Source: JAWKZG01 sp041396125 | Lineage (GTDB): Bacteria > Pseudomonadota > Gammaproteobacteria > Competibacterales > Competibacteraceae | NCBI GenBank assembly: GCA_041396125.1 | Contig: JAWKZG010000011.1 | Location: 62,001 to 126,000 of the forward strand | Direction of reading: 5' to 3' | Length of the DNA stretch: 64,000 nt | Part shown: positions 1-8,619 of the stretch, in pieces | Numbering within the stretch: the first letter of the stretch is position 1 | How the letters are laid out: each line of letters begins with the position of its first letter | Notes under the pieces: model-generated | What the model saw: only the letters and a program-made list of their open reading frames with translations | What the model was told of the DNA's origin: nothing | Database searches by the model: none | Made by a program: the position numbers and the translations under genes

Positions 1-430
1 AGGCCAGCAAGCCGAAACCGAGCGGAATCACCGCTTCTGCGATCCAGTTCGGCAGATTCATCATGCTGCCGGAAGAACGCCCGCGCAGGAAACTATCGCT
101 GGCGATGTCAAACCCATGCCAGGCAATCCACAGCGAGAACAACGCAATCGCCAGCAGGGCCAGCACTTCGCTGCATAAGCGCCCGCGCTGTCCCAGGCGT
201 CCCGTAACTATCGTGATGGCAATATGGCGATCATCACGCAGCAACATGGCCGCGCCCAGAAACGTACCCCAGATCAACAGCAGTTGTGACAGCTCAGCGG
301 CCCAGATGGTGGGCGCGTTAAAGACATAACGCGCCAGCACCTCCCAGCACAGCATTGCGCCGGTGCCGACGAACAACCATGCCGAAAGCCAGCCCAGCGC
401 GCCGCTGAGCCGATTGATGAAAACACCCAC
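1..430 (-). CDS. dctQ: TRAP transporter small permease (DctQ), 3' end outside window
   Basis: This is the small membrane subunit of a tripartite ATP-independent periplasmic (TRAP) transporter; with the large DctM permease it drives Na+-coupled uptake of organic acids. The minus strand stays open from a GTG at 430 to the window edge (143 codons). It shows the DctQ pattern: a hydrophobic first segment, then a WEVLARYVFN-like stretch, a LSQLLLIWGTFLGAA-like helix, an RDDRHI motif and a further helix. The GTG lies 15 nt after the dctP stop in the same frame and is the first plausible start; I see no strong ribosome site. The C-terminus and the expected dctM lie beyond position 1. Family call is secure, exact start is not. 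Confidence 0.85.
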   Translation of the reverse strand, partial: MGVFINRLSGALGWLSAWLFVGTGAMLCWEVLARYVFNAPTIWAAELSQLLLIWGTFLGAAMLLRDDRHIAITIVTGRLGQRGRLCSEVLALLAIALFSLWIAWHGFDIASDSFLRGRSSGSMMNLPNWIAEAVIPLGFGLLA

Positions 431-445
431 CAGTAGTGCGCGTGC

Positions 446-1435
446 TTATAGTTTGGAGGCCGCGTCCAGTACCTGTGCGCCCAATTCACCGGCCGTCGCT
501 TTGTACTGCTCCAATACCGGCTCGGCACCTGCTTTCCAGGCTTCGAGATCAGCGTCGCTGAGTTCGACGATGCTCATACCATGCTCCTTGGCCGCCGCAT
601 ACGCACCGGCTTCGATGTCGGCCATTTTATCGCGCACATCGGCTTCCGCTTTCAGGGCAGCAGCGCTGATGATGTCACGATGGGCTTGCGATAGTGACTG
701 CCAGAAATCATCGTTGACGACCACGATGAATTCAATATCAGCGTGATTAGTGACGGTGATCGTGTCCATCACTTCCCATAAGGAGCGGGATTTCACCCCG
801 GATACGCCGGTCATACCGACATCGACCGTGCCGCGCTGGTAGGCCAGGTATTGTTCAGAACCGGAGATCAGGGTCGGGGAACCACCTACAGCCTGAATAA
901 ACTCGCCCAGGGTTTTACCGAACACCCGCACTTTTTTGCCTTCGATATCAGCCGGTGTGCGGATCGGCCCACCCTGGGACAGCATGATCGCACCACCGTA
1001 AGCCTGCCACCACAGCACCCGGCCGCCGGTTTCAAGAATCGCATTGTCCAGCAGCTCGCGCACCGGACTGCCCGGTGCCACAGCGGCACGGACTTTGGCT
1101 TCGGTGTTGAACATGAACGGCTGGTAGAAAATATCCACTGCGGGAATATCGCCGACATAACGGGTCAGCGATGCAACCCCCATTTCGATCTGACCGCTGC
1201 CAACCGCCTGCGGCACTTCTTTGTCTTTGTACAGCTGCGCCGAGTCGTAAATTTCGACTGCAATCTCGCCATTGGAATTTTTTTCGACTTCATCTTTGAA
1301 TAATAATAAATTCTGACCGAGATGGCTTTTCAGAGGCAATTGCAGGGTAATGCGCAACGTAGTTTCGGCAGCCAGTGTCATGTTCGAAACCAAAAGACCC
1401 AGGGCAATACAACAGACCGTAAGCATGCGATGCAT
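446..1435 (-). CDS. dctP: TRAP transporter solute-binding protein (DctP family)
   Basis: This is the periplasmic receptor that captures the ligand and hands it to the DctQM membrane pair. The protein has 329 residues, the usual family length. It has an N-terminal signal peptide with cleavage expected near residue 22 (TLA-AET). It carries the DctP core, including a GKKVRVFG block around residues 166-173, where the family has its conserved carboxylate-binding arginine (here R170), and the later VGMTG block. The ATG is preceded by a GGAGAA ribosome site at 1439-1444. dctQ follows within 20 nt, so the two are co-transcribed. The ligand cannot be read from sequence; the upstream CitE-like gene suggests a carboxylic or hydroxy acid. 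Confidence 0.93.
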   Translation of the reverse strand: MHRMLTVCCIALGLLVSNMTLAAETTLRITLQLPLKSHLGQNLLLFKDEVEKNSNGEIAVEIYDSAQLYKDKEVPQAVGSGQIEMGVASLTRYVGDIPAVDIFYQPFMFNTEAKVRAAVAPGSPVRELLDNAILETGGRVLWWQAYGGAIMLSQGGPIRTPADIEGKKVRVFGKTLGEFIQAVGGSPTLISGSEQYLAYQRGTVDVGMTGVSGVKSRSLWEVMDTITVTNHADIEFIVVVNDDFWQSLSQAHRDIISAAALKAEADVRDKMADIEAGAYAAAKEHGMSIVELSDADLEAWKAGAEPVLEQYKATAGELGAQVLDAASKL

Positions 1436-1536
1436 GTAGATTCTCCTCCAATGGTTATTAATAGCCCGATTTAATGAGCTTTATAAATTTTACACCAGCC
1501 GCAGCGTTTACCGGAGCGGCAAAACCGTTTCTGTAA

Positions 1537-3153
1537 TTACTGCCCTAGCCATAAGTTCCGGGCGCGCTCGAAAGCCAGAGCACCGACTTCGCGCCCCAGC
1601 ACACGACCGCGCAAATCACCATCCTGAAAATGAATGCCGCCGATCAGGCGCGAATATGCAGCTTCATTCGCGGCTGCGGTGAAAGTCGGCCACTCCAGCA
1701 CAATATCCTGGCTGGGGCCACGCTCGAAAAATGCACTATTTTTGCGGTACACATACCGCCCCAGCAGATCATTCTCACCATCATTGTCAATGTCCTGGCC
1801 GGAGCGACTGACGCCATCGAAGAACCGGTCGCTCCCTGTAAATCGCTGCAAGACTTCGGCAGCGGCCGAGCTGAACGTGCTGTGGCCGGAAACATATTCG
1901 GGAAACGGTGGGGTGATAAACGTCACTTGCTGGTAAGGCAGCCAGTCTTCGCCCGGCAGCTCGATAATGCCTTGATTGATGCCGCCCCAACCGCAAATAC
2001 GCTGGCCCCGGTACAGATAACGGATAGCCGAGATCGGGCGCACATAATCGTAATAACGCTTGGCATCCCAGGCCGCAATACTGGCATCGAATAGCGCAGC
2101 ATTGAGCGCAAAAAAGAATTTTATATCGGCTTCGAGGGTATGATTGTCGCGGTTGGAAACGCCATGCGCCAATTGATTCCAGTGCCCCGGCGGCGATTCC
2201 GAGCGCGGTCCGTCGGCCCAGAATTCGGCAATCGCTTTATCGCGTTCGGTCAGGGACGCGTTTAATTGCAGAATTTGCTCGACTTGTGCCCGATACGCCT
2301 GATCGTTGCTCATGCGCTGGCCTTTGCCATCGATATACGGTGCGCTGGAACCAAACTGCGGTGGCGGCGGTGGCCGCAATTGCGCCCCGCTGGCCAGCGC
2401 AAAAGGTCTGACCGCGCCCCAGTGCGGGGTCATGAACACCTGTATATCGTAATCGCTGCGCCGGTCGGGATCGTACTGTTTGCGGCCATTAACGGTAGCT
2501 GTATGCGGATACGGCACCTGCAACGGCTGCCAGCGGTTGGGGTTAAAGCGGGCACCTCCAGGCGCGCCGGCACTGCGCCAGTCCGCACTGTTAACAGCCG
2601 CGTAACGACGCGGATAGGTCGGCGAAGTGATTTCACTATATAAATGTGCCTCGTTAGCACCGTCGTCAGCCTGTTTTTGCAGCACTGATTCGGCGGCCAG
2701 ATAACCAATACCTGCCGCAGTGGTGGAATCTGCCGCCGTCGCGATGTTAAAACCATAGCGCGCCATCTGACGGCGTAAACGAGGCTTGAAATCACCGCCG
2801 CTGAGTCGCCCGAAGCGCTGCTGCAAGACCCGGTAAGCGGCCTGACTGATTGCATTACGCTGCTCAGACTCGGTCCGCAAAGCCGCTGCCAATTTGATCG
2901 GTGGCATGGCGTAAGGGCGGGCCTGATCATCGAACGCTGTCCAGGCGTCATACATCGCCGCATGCAATAAAAACAACTGTCGCGACACCGCCGGCGCACG
3001 AATGGCGGGCTCTTCCCGGATACCAGCCAGAGCCAGTTCGTTCCATTGTACGACCAGCGGTAATGCGGCTTCGGTTCGTTGCAGAATCTGCTGGCTGCAA
3101 CCGCTTAAGAACAGCGCAGTCAGCACGATCCAGCCGTAATGCGTGATTTTCAC
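1537..3153 (-). CDS. vanadium-dependent haloperoxidase / PAP2-superfamily lipoprotein
   Basis: The 538-residue protein belongs to the vanadium haloperoxidase/acid phosphatase superfamily. A lipobox (LSGC, Cys19) follows a hydrophobic N-terminus, so it should be an envelope lipoprotein. All vanadate-pocket positions known from vanadium chloroperoxidase are present with matching spacing: K365 and R372 (7 apart), S422-G423-H424, and R502 with H508 (6 apart). By family, it could oxidise halides with H2O2 or act as a phosphatase; sequence alone does not decide. The start is GTG, sharing a GTGA overlap with the stop of the upstream CitE-like gene, which implies translational coupling. A 101-bp gap separates it from dctP downstream. 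The family call is strong; the substrate is unknown. Confidence 0.85.
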   Translation of the reverse strand: MKITHYGWIVLTALFLSGCSQQILQRTEAALPLVVQWNELALAGIREEPAIRAPAVSRQLFLLHAAMYDAWTAFDDQARPYAMPPIKLAAALRTESEQRNAISQAAYRVLQQRFGRLSGGDFKPRLRRQMARYGFNIATAADSTTAAGIGYLAAESVLQKQADDGANEAHLYSEITSPTYPRRYAAVNSADWRSAGAPGGARFNPNRWQPLQVPYPHTATVNGRKQYDPDRRSDYDIQVFMTPHWGAVRPFALASGAQLRPPPPPQFGSSAPYIDGKGQRMSNDQAYRAQVEQILQLNASLTERDKAIAEFWADGPRSESPPGHWNQLAHGVSNRDNHTLEADIKFFFALNAALFDASIAAWDAKRYYDYVRPISAIRYLYRGQRICGWGGINQGIIELPGEDWLPYQQVTFITPPFPEYVSGHSTFSSAAAEVLQRFTGSDRFFDGVSRSGQDIDNDGENDLLGRYVYRKNSAFFERGPSQDIVLEWPTFTAAANEAAYSRLIGGIHFQDGDLRGRVLGREVGALAFERARNLWLGQ

Positions 3154-4022
3154 GCAGACGTCTCGGCACGCGTAATGGCCTCGTGCAGCGCCAGCACCCG
3201 GCGTGCTTCGGCCACATGCAAATGCTCCACCATACGGCCATTCAGTACAGTAATACCTTTGCCAGCGGCGCGGGCGGCATCCCAGGCGGCGATGATCTCA
3301 CGCGCAGCGGCAACCGTTTTTTCATCCGGCGAGAAAACCCGGTTTGCTGTTTCAATCTGGTTGGGATGGATCAGCGTTTTGCCATCGAAGCCGAGGTCAA
3401 GACTCTGTTCGCATACCGCGGCAAAACCCTGTTCATCACGAAAATCGGGATAGACCGTATCCAGTATATCCAGGCCATAAGCCCGCGCGGCAATCACACA
3501 CTGCGTCAGCACCGGCAAGAAACCCAGACGATCCGGCCGGTGCCGGATGCGGGTTTCCTTGCTTAAATCTTCCAGCCCCACCACCAGCGCCCGCACTCGC
3601 GGATGACTTCCCGCGATAGCCGCCACATTCAGTACCCCCAGTGGCGTTTCAATCATCGCCCAAACTGGCAGATCAGCAGGGCTGCCCGCGGCATCAAGCG
3701 CACTGATAACCTGTTGTATCTGCGCTGCCGAATCAACTTTCGGCACAACAATCGCATGCATTCCTGCTGTCGCCATGGCCTGGATATCCTCGGCGAACCA
3801 TTCTGTGCCGAGGCTGTTTATGCGTACCGCCAGTTCGCGCCGACCATAGCCGTCAGAAGCCAAAGCGGCTTTGATCTGTTCGCGGGCTTTGGGTTTGTCT
3901 TCGGGTCCGACCGAGTCTTCCAGATCGAGAATCAGGCCATCAGCGGCAAGATTATGGCCTTTTTCCAGCGCCCGGGCATTCGCGCCCGGCATGAACAAGA
4001 GTGAACGACGGGGGTGAATCAT
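3150..4022 (-). CDS. HpcH/HpaI-CitE family lyase (citrate lyase beta-like)
   Basis: This is a stand-alone CitE-like protein of 290 residues. Members of this family form or cleave acyl-CoA C-C bonds with Mg2+ (for example malyl-CoA or citramalyl-CoA lyases and thioesterases). Visible motifs are RRSLLFMPG at the N-terminus, DLEDSV (D33-D36), R67 in AVRIN, E125 in MIETPLG and D152 in GLEDLS, so the metal and substrate residues are present. I chose the ATG at 4022; the frame stays open 37 codons upstream but only there does homology-like sequence begin. The gene overlaps the haloperoxidase-like gene by 4 nt and is probably first in the operon leading to the TRAP genes. The exact substrate is unknown. 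Confidence 0.85.
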   Translation of the reverse strand: MIHPRRSLLFMPGANARALEKGHNLAADGLILDLEDSVGPEDKPKAREQIKAALASDGYGRRELAVRINSLGTEWFAEDIQAMATAGMHAIVVPKVDSAAQIQQVISALDAAGSPADLPVWAMIETPLGVLNVAAIAGSHPRVRALVVGLEDLSKETRIRHRPDRLGFLPVLTQCVIAARAYGLDILDTVYPDFRDEQGFAAVCEQSLDLGFDGKTLIHPNQIETANRVFSPDEKTVAAAREIIAAWDAARAAGKGITVLNGRMVEHLHVAEARRVLALHEAITRAETSA

Positions 4023-4214
4023 GCTGTCTGCTCCGAATGAATATGGCAGAGATAATGCCGCATCTGAAAGGGAATGCAAAAAAATGTTCTCACTACAACC
4101 TCGTATTGTTTGCTGTGACAGGTCACGAATCAAGCCGATAGCGCCAGCAAACAGGCGGGCTTTTCTGTTGTCTATCTGTACAGGCTTTTATCCTGCAACC
4201 GGGGGGGAGTGCGC

Positions 4215-4484
4215 ATGAAAACCCTGCTGATGTTTGTTCCGCTCCTGGCGACCTCTTCGCCGATTGCCGAGGGCTGGGTTAATTTAAAGCTCGGCTATTG
4301 CTGCAAAGCGGTGTACCGGCAGCACCGGGACTGGTGCTGGCAGACCGAGAAATCCGGCCTGGCGCAAGAACCGGCACCTACCCATTTACTGGTTACACGG
4401 GTGGCTGACAATCCGGTGTTGATTCAGGCGGCGGTCACACAATTGGTGCAACATGCACAGTTTAGTTGCGATGGCGAGGCCTGA
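4215..4484 (+). CDS. small secreted protein of unknown function
   Basis: This is an 89-residue open frame that I do not recognise. It begins with a short hydrophobic stretch (MKTLLMFVPLLATSS) that looks like a signal peptide, followed by an aromatic, cysteine-containing middle (a YCC pair and a WCW) and a neutral C-terminus with another Cys. The ATG at 4215 has a purine-rich GGGGGAG just upstream; an in-frame GTG at 4209 is the alternative start. It lies divergently from the CitE-like gene and is followed five bases later by a strong hairpin terminator, which argues that it is really expressed. Real gene likely, function unknown. Confidence 0.5.
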   Translation: MKTLLMFVPLLATSSPIAEGWVNLKLGYCCKAVYRQHRDWCWQTEKSGLAQEPAPTHLLVTRVADNPVLIQAAVTQLVQHAQFSCDGEA

Positions 4485-4488
4485 ACGG

Positions 4489-4528
4489 ACTGACGGGGCT
4501 ATCAATAGCTTTGGCCCCGTCAGTTTTA
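4489..4528. terminator. bidirectional hairpin terminator between convergent genes
   Basis: An 11-bp perfect inverted repeat (ACTGACGGGGC at 4489-4499, GCCCCGTCAGT at 4514-4524) with a 14-nt loop is followed by TTTTAT. It sits between the small secreted gene on plus and the end of the peptide ABC operon on minus, so it can serve both. Confidence 0.8.
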
Positions 4529-4562
4529 TCCGCTAAGCGATCCCGTTAATCTGCAACAGACG

Positions 4563-6659
4563 CTAAGCCGCCTGTTCGGTCTCCATTTTGATAACCTCTT
4601 CGACTTTATTGAGCTCGATCAGCGGGATATGGCACATGATTGCATGCCCGCTTGGCGTGCGTTGCACCGCAGGCAGCTCGGTTTCACAGATGCTGCCGAT
4701 TTTGCGCGGACAGCGGGTCTGGAACGGACAGCCTGATGGCGGGTTGATGGGTGAAGGCAATTCCCCTTCCAGCACAATATGACGCTTCTCGATAGAAGTA
4801 TCAGCAATCGGTACCGCAGAGAGTAAAGCCTCTGTGTACGGATGGTATGGCGGCGAGAAAATTTCGTCGGTTGTACCCTGCTCCATAATATGGCCGAGAT
4901 ACATCACCACAATCCGATCCGATATATAGCGCACGATGGATAAATCGTGACTGATAAAGATCAGTGTTGTTCTCAAGGTGCGCTGGATCTCGGTTAACAG
5001 CCCGGTCACTGCGGCCTGCACAGACACATCCAGCGCCGATACCGGCTCATCGGCCACCACCACGGACGGATTACCGGCAAACGCACGGGCAATGCCAATA
5101 CGCTGTTTTTGCCCGCCGGACAACTGGCGCGGGCGGCGATGCGCAAAATCCCGTGGCAGTTTGACCAGATCAAGTAATTCCATGACGCGCTGATTGATCT
5201 TGTCCGGGTCCTGCTCGACCCCGAATTTTTTGATCACACGGGCAATCTGGGAACCCACGCTATGGCTGGGATTCAGGGTATCGAACGGATTCTGAAACAC
5301 CATCTGCAGCAATGCTACGGTCTGAGCGGCGCGTTGTTGCACCGGCAACTGGCTGAGATCCTGTCCGTTCAGGATGACCTCACCGGATGTCGCCTGTTCC
5401 AGCCCCATCATGACTTTCGCAAAAGTGGATTTGCCACAGCCTGATTCGCCGACGATAGCGACCGTTTCAGCTTCGCGGGCATCAAAATCGAGCTCTTCAT
5501 TGGCTTTGACATAGCGCACCCGCGTGCCCCTGATCATCGCCATAAGCGAACTATCGCGCAGCTCGTAGTACTTTTTCATCTTTTTGACTTGCAGTACCAC
5601 TTTGCCGATTTCGGCCTGCTCGCCACTGAGCCCTTCCGGATTATGGCTGCTCCAGTCAATTTCGTCATAGCGCACACAGCGCACGATATGGCGCGGCTCC
5701 CCTTCCACCGGCTGCATCGGTATCAGGCCCTGATCACAGCGATTTTCCTGAAAAAAATCACAGCGCGGGCCGAAATAACAGCCGTTCGGGCGCATATGCG
5801 GCAGCGGCAACTGGCCGCGGATAGGCACCAGTGGCCGGGCGTTTTTATCGGTGCCCGGCAGCGGTATTGAGGCAAACAGGCCACGCGTGTACGGATGGCG
5901 CATCTGATCGAAGACTTCTCTCACCGAGCCGGATTCGACTGCCTCACCGGAATACATAACAGTGATCCGGTCGCAGGTTTCCAGGATCAATCCCAGATTG
6001 TGCGAGATATAGATCATGGAGGTGCCGAACTCTTTGGAAATATCCCGGATCAGATCGACAATCCCGGCCTCTACCGTGACATCCAGCGCGGTGGTGGGCT
6101 CATCCAGCAGCAACAGCGCCGGTTTGGACAACAGCGCCATCGCGATGACTACACGTTGCTGCTGACCACCCGAAATCTGGTGCGGGTAGGCGTTCATGAT
6201 CCGGTCGGGATCGGGCAGCCGTACTGCAGCCAGAATATCGCGCGCTCGCTGGCGGGCTTCATCTTCAGATACGTCCTCATGATAAAGCGGTACTTCCATG
6301 AGTTGCTCGCCCAGCAGCATTGAGGGATTCAGCGAGGCCATCGGCTCCTGATACACCATACTGATCTGCGAGCCACGCAACTGGCGCAGTTCGTCGTCGC
6401 TCATGGTCTGCATATCGCGGCCCTTGAACAGGATTTCGCCGCTTTTGACCGAGCCGTTATTGCCCATGTACTGCATGATGGCGAGGGCGACGGTCGACTT
6501 GCCGCAGCCGGACTCGCCGACCACACCGATGGACTCGCCCGGCATAACCGTGAGGTTGAAATCCACCACAGCCGGAATTTCGCCCGCCCGGGTGTAGTAA
6601 GAGATATTGACGTTTTTACATTCTAAAACAGGGGTCTGATCGGGTGTTTTATCGGACAT
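4563..6659 (-). CDS. peptide ABC importer, fused dual ATPase (DppD-DppF type)
   Basis: This is the cytoplasmic ATPase of a dipeptide/oligopeptide importer. Both halves that are usually separate proteins (OppD and OppF) are joined in one chain of 698 residues. Half one has Walker A GESGCGKST at 48-56, signature SGGQQQR at 163-169 and Walker B LLLLDEPT at 182-189. Half two has Walker A at 404-412, signature LSGGQKQR at 513-520 and its own Walker B. After each half is a Cys-containing oligopeptide-ABC C-terminal segment (near 294-330 and near the C-terminus). All catalytic motifs are intact. It starts 11 nt after the permease gene and is last in the operon, ending at a hairpin terminator. Confidence 0.93.
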   Translation of the reverse strand: MSDKTPDQTPVLECKNVNISYYTRAGEIPAVVDFNLTVMPGESIGVVGESGCGKSTVALAIMQYMGNNGSVKSGEILFKGRDMQTMSDDELRQLRGSQISMVYQEPMASLNPSMLLGEQLMEVPLYHEDVSEDEARQRARDILAAVRLPDPDRIMNAYPHQISGGQQQRVVIAMALLSKPALLLLDEPTTALDVTVEAGIVDLIRDISKEFGTSMIYISHNLGLILETCDRITVMYSGEAVESGSVREVFDQMRHPYTRGLFASIPLPGTDKNARPLVPIRGQLPLPHMRPNGCYFGPRCDFFQENRCDQGLIPMQPVEGEPRHIVRCVRYDEIDWSSHNPEGLSGEQAEIGKVVLQVKKMKKYYELRDSSLMAMIRGTRVRYVKANEELDFDAREAETVAIVGESGCGKSTFAKVMMGLEQATSGEVILNGQDLSQLPVQQRAAQTVALLQMVFQNPFDTLNPSHSVGSQIARVIKKFGVEQDPDKINQRVMELLDLVKLPRDFAHRRPRQLSGGQKQRIGIARAFAGNPSVVVADEPVSALDVSVQAAVTGLLTEIQRTLRTTLIFISHDLSIVRYISDRIVVMYLGHIMEQGTTDEIFSPPYHPYTEALLSAVPIADTSIEKRHIVLEGELPSPINPPSGCPFQTRCPRKIGSICETELPAVQRTPSGHAIMCHIPLIELNKVEEVIKMETEQAA

Positions 6660-6670
6660 TATGATTCTCC

Positions 6671-7570
6671 CTAATCGCGCATCGAGATTTCACGCAGGCC
6701 ATCGGCCAGCAGATTAAAGCCCAGAATCAGCGATGACAGTGCTGCAGCAGGCAGATACATCGAATGACCGGCGAACGCCCCCAAAGGCACAGCTTCTTTG
6801 ATCATCAAGCCCCAATCCGGATCGGGTGGCGGCAAGCCCAGCCCCAGAAACCCCAAGGTCGCAATGGCGACTGTGGTATAGCCCAGCCGCAGACAGGCAT
6901 CCACAATCAGCGGCCCGCGCGCATTGGGCAGGAGTTCGATCAGCATGATGTACCAGGGCGACTCGCCGCGGGTTTGCGCGGCAAAAATATAATCCCGCGT
7001 CTTCAGGTCCAGCACCAGTCCGCGCACAATCCGCATGATTTGCGGTGCCGAGGCAAACGTGACGGCAATGACGATGGTAAAACCGCTAGCCCCCAACTGC
7101 GCGACAATGATGATGCAGAGAATAATAAACGGGAACGACAGGAAAATATTGGCGATGAACGATACGATCTCGTCCGCCCAGCCGCCTAAATAACCCGCAG
7201 CCACTCCCATTAGCATGCCGATGACATAGGCAACAAAAGTGGCAAAGGTGGCCCAGATCAGCACTTTCTGTGCGCCCCAGATGAGCCGCGACAATATATC
7301 GCGGCCTTTATGGTCAGTGCCCAGCCAAAAGGTGCCGCCATCCGGTGCGACAGCCCCGATTTTTTGCAGGGGTACGAGAATTTCATTCGGCGGGTACAAA
7401 GGCAGAACGGGTGCCAGAATCGCCATAATCACCCAAAACAACACGAGAAACAGACCAAACATGCCCACAGGCGACTCGCGCATCAGGGCAAGGCCTTTCA
7501 GGGTACGCTTGAAACCGGATTCGCGCCGGGGCATCAACGGTTCAACTGAGTTTGCGGTCTGATCAGACAT
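6671..7570 (-). CDS. peptide ABC importer permease (DppC type)
   Basis: Inner-membrane permease of 299 residues, one of the two channel subunits of the peptide importer. It has the DppC/OppC layout: a cytoplasmic N-terminus, a first helix (VLFWVIMAILAPVLP), a periplasmic loop with the family's GTDHKGRDILSRLIWG block, and five more helices. The EAA-type coupling loop lies near GESPWYIMLIELLPNARGP. The gene lies 12 nt after the DppB-type gene and 11 nt before the fused ATPase gene, so all three are one transcript. Confidence 0.93.
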   Translation of the reverse strand: MSDQTANSVEPLMPRRESGFKRTLKGLALMRESPVGMFGLFLVLFWVIMAILAPVLPLYPPNEILVPLQKIGAVAPDGGTFWLGTDHKGRDILSRLIWGAQKVLIWATFATFVAYVIGMLMGVAAGYLGGWADEIVSFIANIFLSFPFIILCIIIVAQLGASGFTIVIAVTFASAPQIMRIVRGLVLDLKTRDYIFAAQTRGESPWYIMLIELLPNARGPLIVDACLRLGYTTVAIATLGFLGLGLPPPDPDWGLMIKEAVPLGAFAGHSMYLPAAALSSLILGFNLLADGLREISMRD

Positions 7571-7582
7571 ACGCGTCCCCTT

Positions 7583-8515
7583 TTAGTTAAAACGAATACG
7601 CGGATTCAGCAAGGTATAGCCGATATCCGAGATGAACTGCGAAAATACTGCGATAAATACCGCCACCATGACGCAGGCTTCGATGACATAAATATCGCCG
7701 AACAAGGCTGCTTCCAGCAGCATGGTGCCGAAACCTTTGTAGGCGAAGAACACCTCCACCACGACCAGGCCGGACAACAGCCAGTTGAGTTGCAGGACAA
7801 TGACGGTAAAGGGTGCGATAAGTGCATTGCGCAAGGCATGCTTCATGATCACACGCTTATAGGGCAACCCCTTGAGTATCGCCGTGCGGATATATTGCGA
7901 GGTCATGACTTCAGCCATCGAGGCACGGGTCATGCGGGTGACATAGCCAAAGTCGTAGATCACCAGCACCATGACCGGCAACACCATCTGCTTCCAGTCA
8001 AAACCACCGGTCATGCTGGAGGTGCCCGGCAAAATGCCCCAGGTGTACACGAACAGGCCGGTGAGAAAGGTCGCCGTAGCAAATTCCGGCACCGAGGTGG
8101 TCAGAACCGAAGAGATCGAAATGGCCCGATCCTGGAACGAGCCTTCTTTCATGCCTGCCAGTATGCCCAGAGACAAAGACAGCGGGATAAGAATAAGAAA
8201 AAACACCAGCGCCAAAACGCCGGTATTGGCCAGCCGATCACTCAGCAGGCCGGCAACTGGTACTTTGTACTGCATGGAATCGCCAAAGTTTCCGGTCACG
8301 GCGTTACCAACCCAGACGACATAGCGGGTCAGGAAAGGTTGGTTATAGCCGTTTTCTTCCAACCAGATTTCGCGCTGTTCAACCGAGGAATACGGCCCCA
8401 GGACTTTACCAGCGACAGCCAGCTTGTCAGTCTCAAACAGGGAAAACAGAATGAAAGACACTACCAACATGATGAGAATCATGGAGGTTAGGCGCTTTGC
8501 AGCAAGAATCATCAT
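7583..8515 (-). CDS. peptide ABC importer permease (DppB type)
   Basis: Inner-membrane permease of 310 residues and partner of the DppC-type subunit. Typical features are the N-terminal helix, a large periplasmic loop with the LDNGYNQPF-like family block (here LEENGYNQPFLTRY), and the EAA coupling loop near TAILKGLPYKRVIMKHALRNALI. It is the first gene after the binding-protein gene and is separated from it by a perfect 12-bp hairpin, so its expression is probably lower than that of the binding protein. The reading frame is intact although the upstream binding-protein gene is broken. Confidence 0.93.
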   Translation of the reverse strand: MMILAAKRLTSMILIMLVVSFILFSLFETDKLAVAGKVLGPYSSVEQREIWLEENGYNQPFLTRYVVWVGNAVTGNFGDSMQYKVPVAGLLSDRLANTGVLALVFFLILIPLSLSLGILAGMKEGSFQDRAISISSVLTTSVPEFATATFLTGLFVYTWGILPGTSSMTGGFDWKQMVLPVMVLVIYDFGYVTRMTRASMAEVMTSQYIRTAILKGLPYKRVIMKHALRNALIAPFTVIVLQLNWLLSGLVVVEVFFAYKGFGTMLLEAALFGDIYVIEACVMVAVFIAVFSQFISDIGYTLLNPRIRFN

Positions 8516-8582
8516 AAGCTAGCTCCTCACACAGCATGTGGGATCGATTGAACGACGCTGCGATTTATATTTATACGTAACG

Positions 8583-8609
8583 CAAGAAGCCCGCTGAGCG
8601 GGCTTCTTG
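8583..8609 (-). terminator. attenuator-type hairpin between binding protein and permeases
   Basis: A perfect 12-bp inverted repeat (CAAGAAGCCCGC / GCGGGCTTCTTG) with a 3-nt loop lies 10 nt after the binding-protein stop codon. There is no long T-run beyond the stem on the minus strand; TTCTTG lies within the stem. This position is typical of partial terminators or 3'-end stabilisers that make binding protein exceed permease. Confidence 0.65.
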
Positions 8610-8619
8610 TTGGTAAGGA

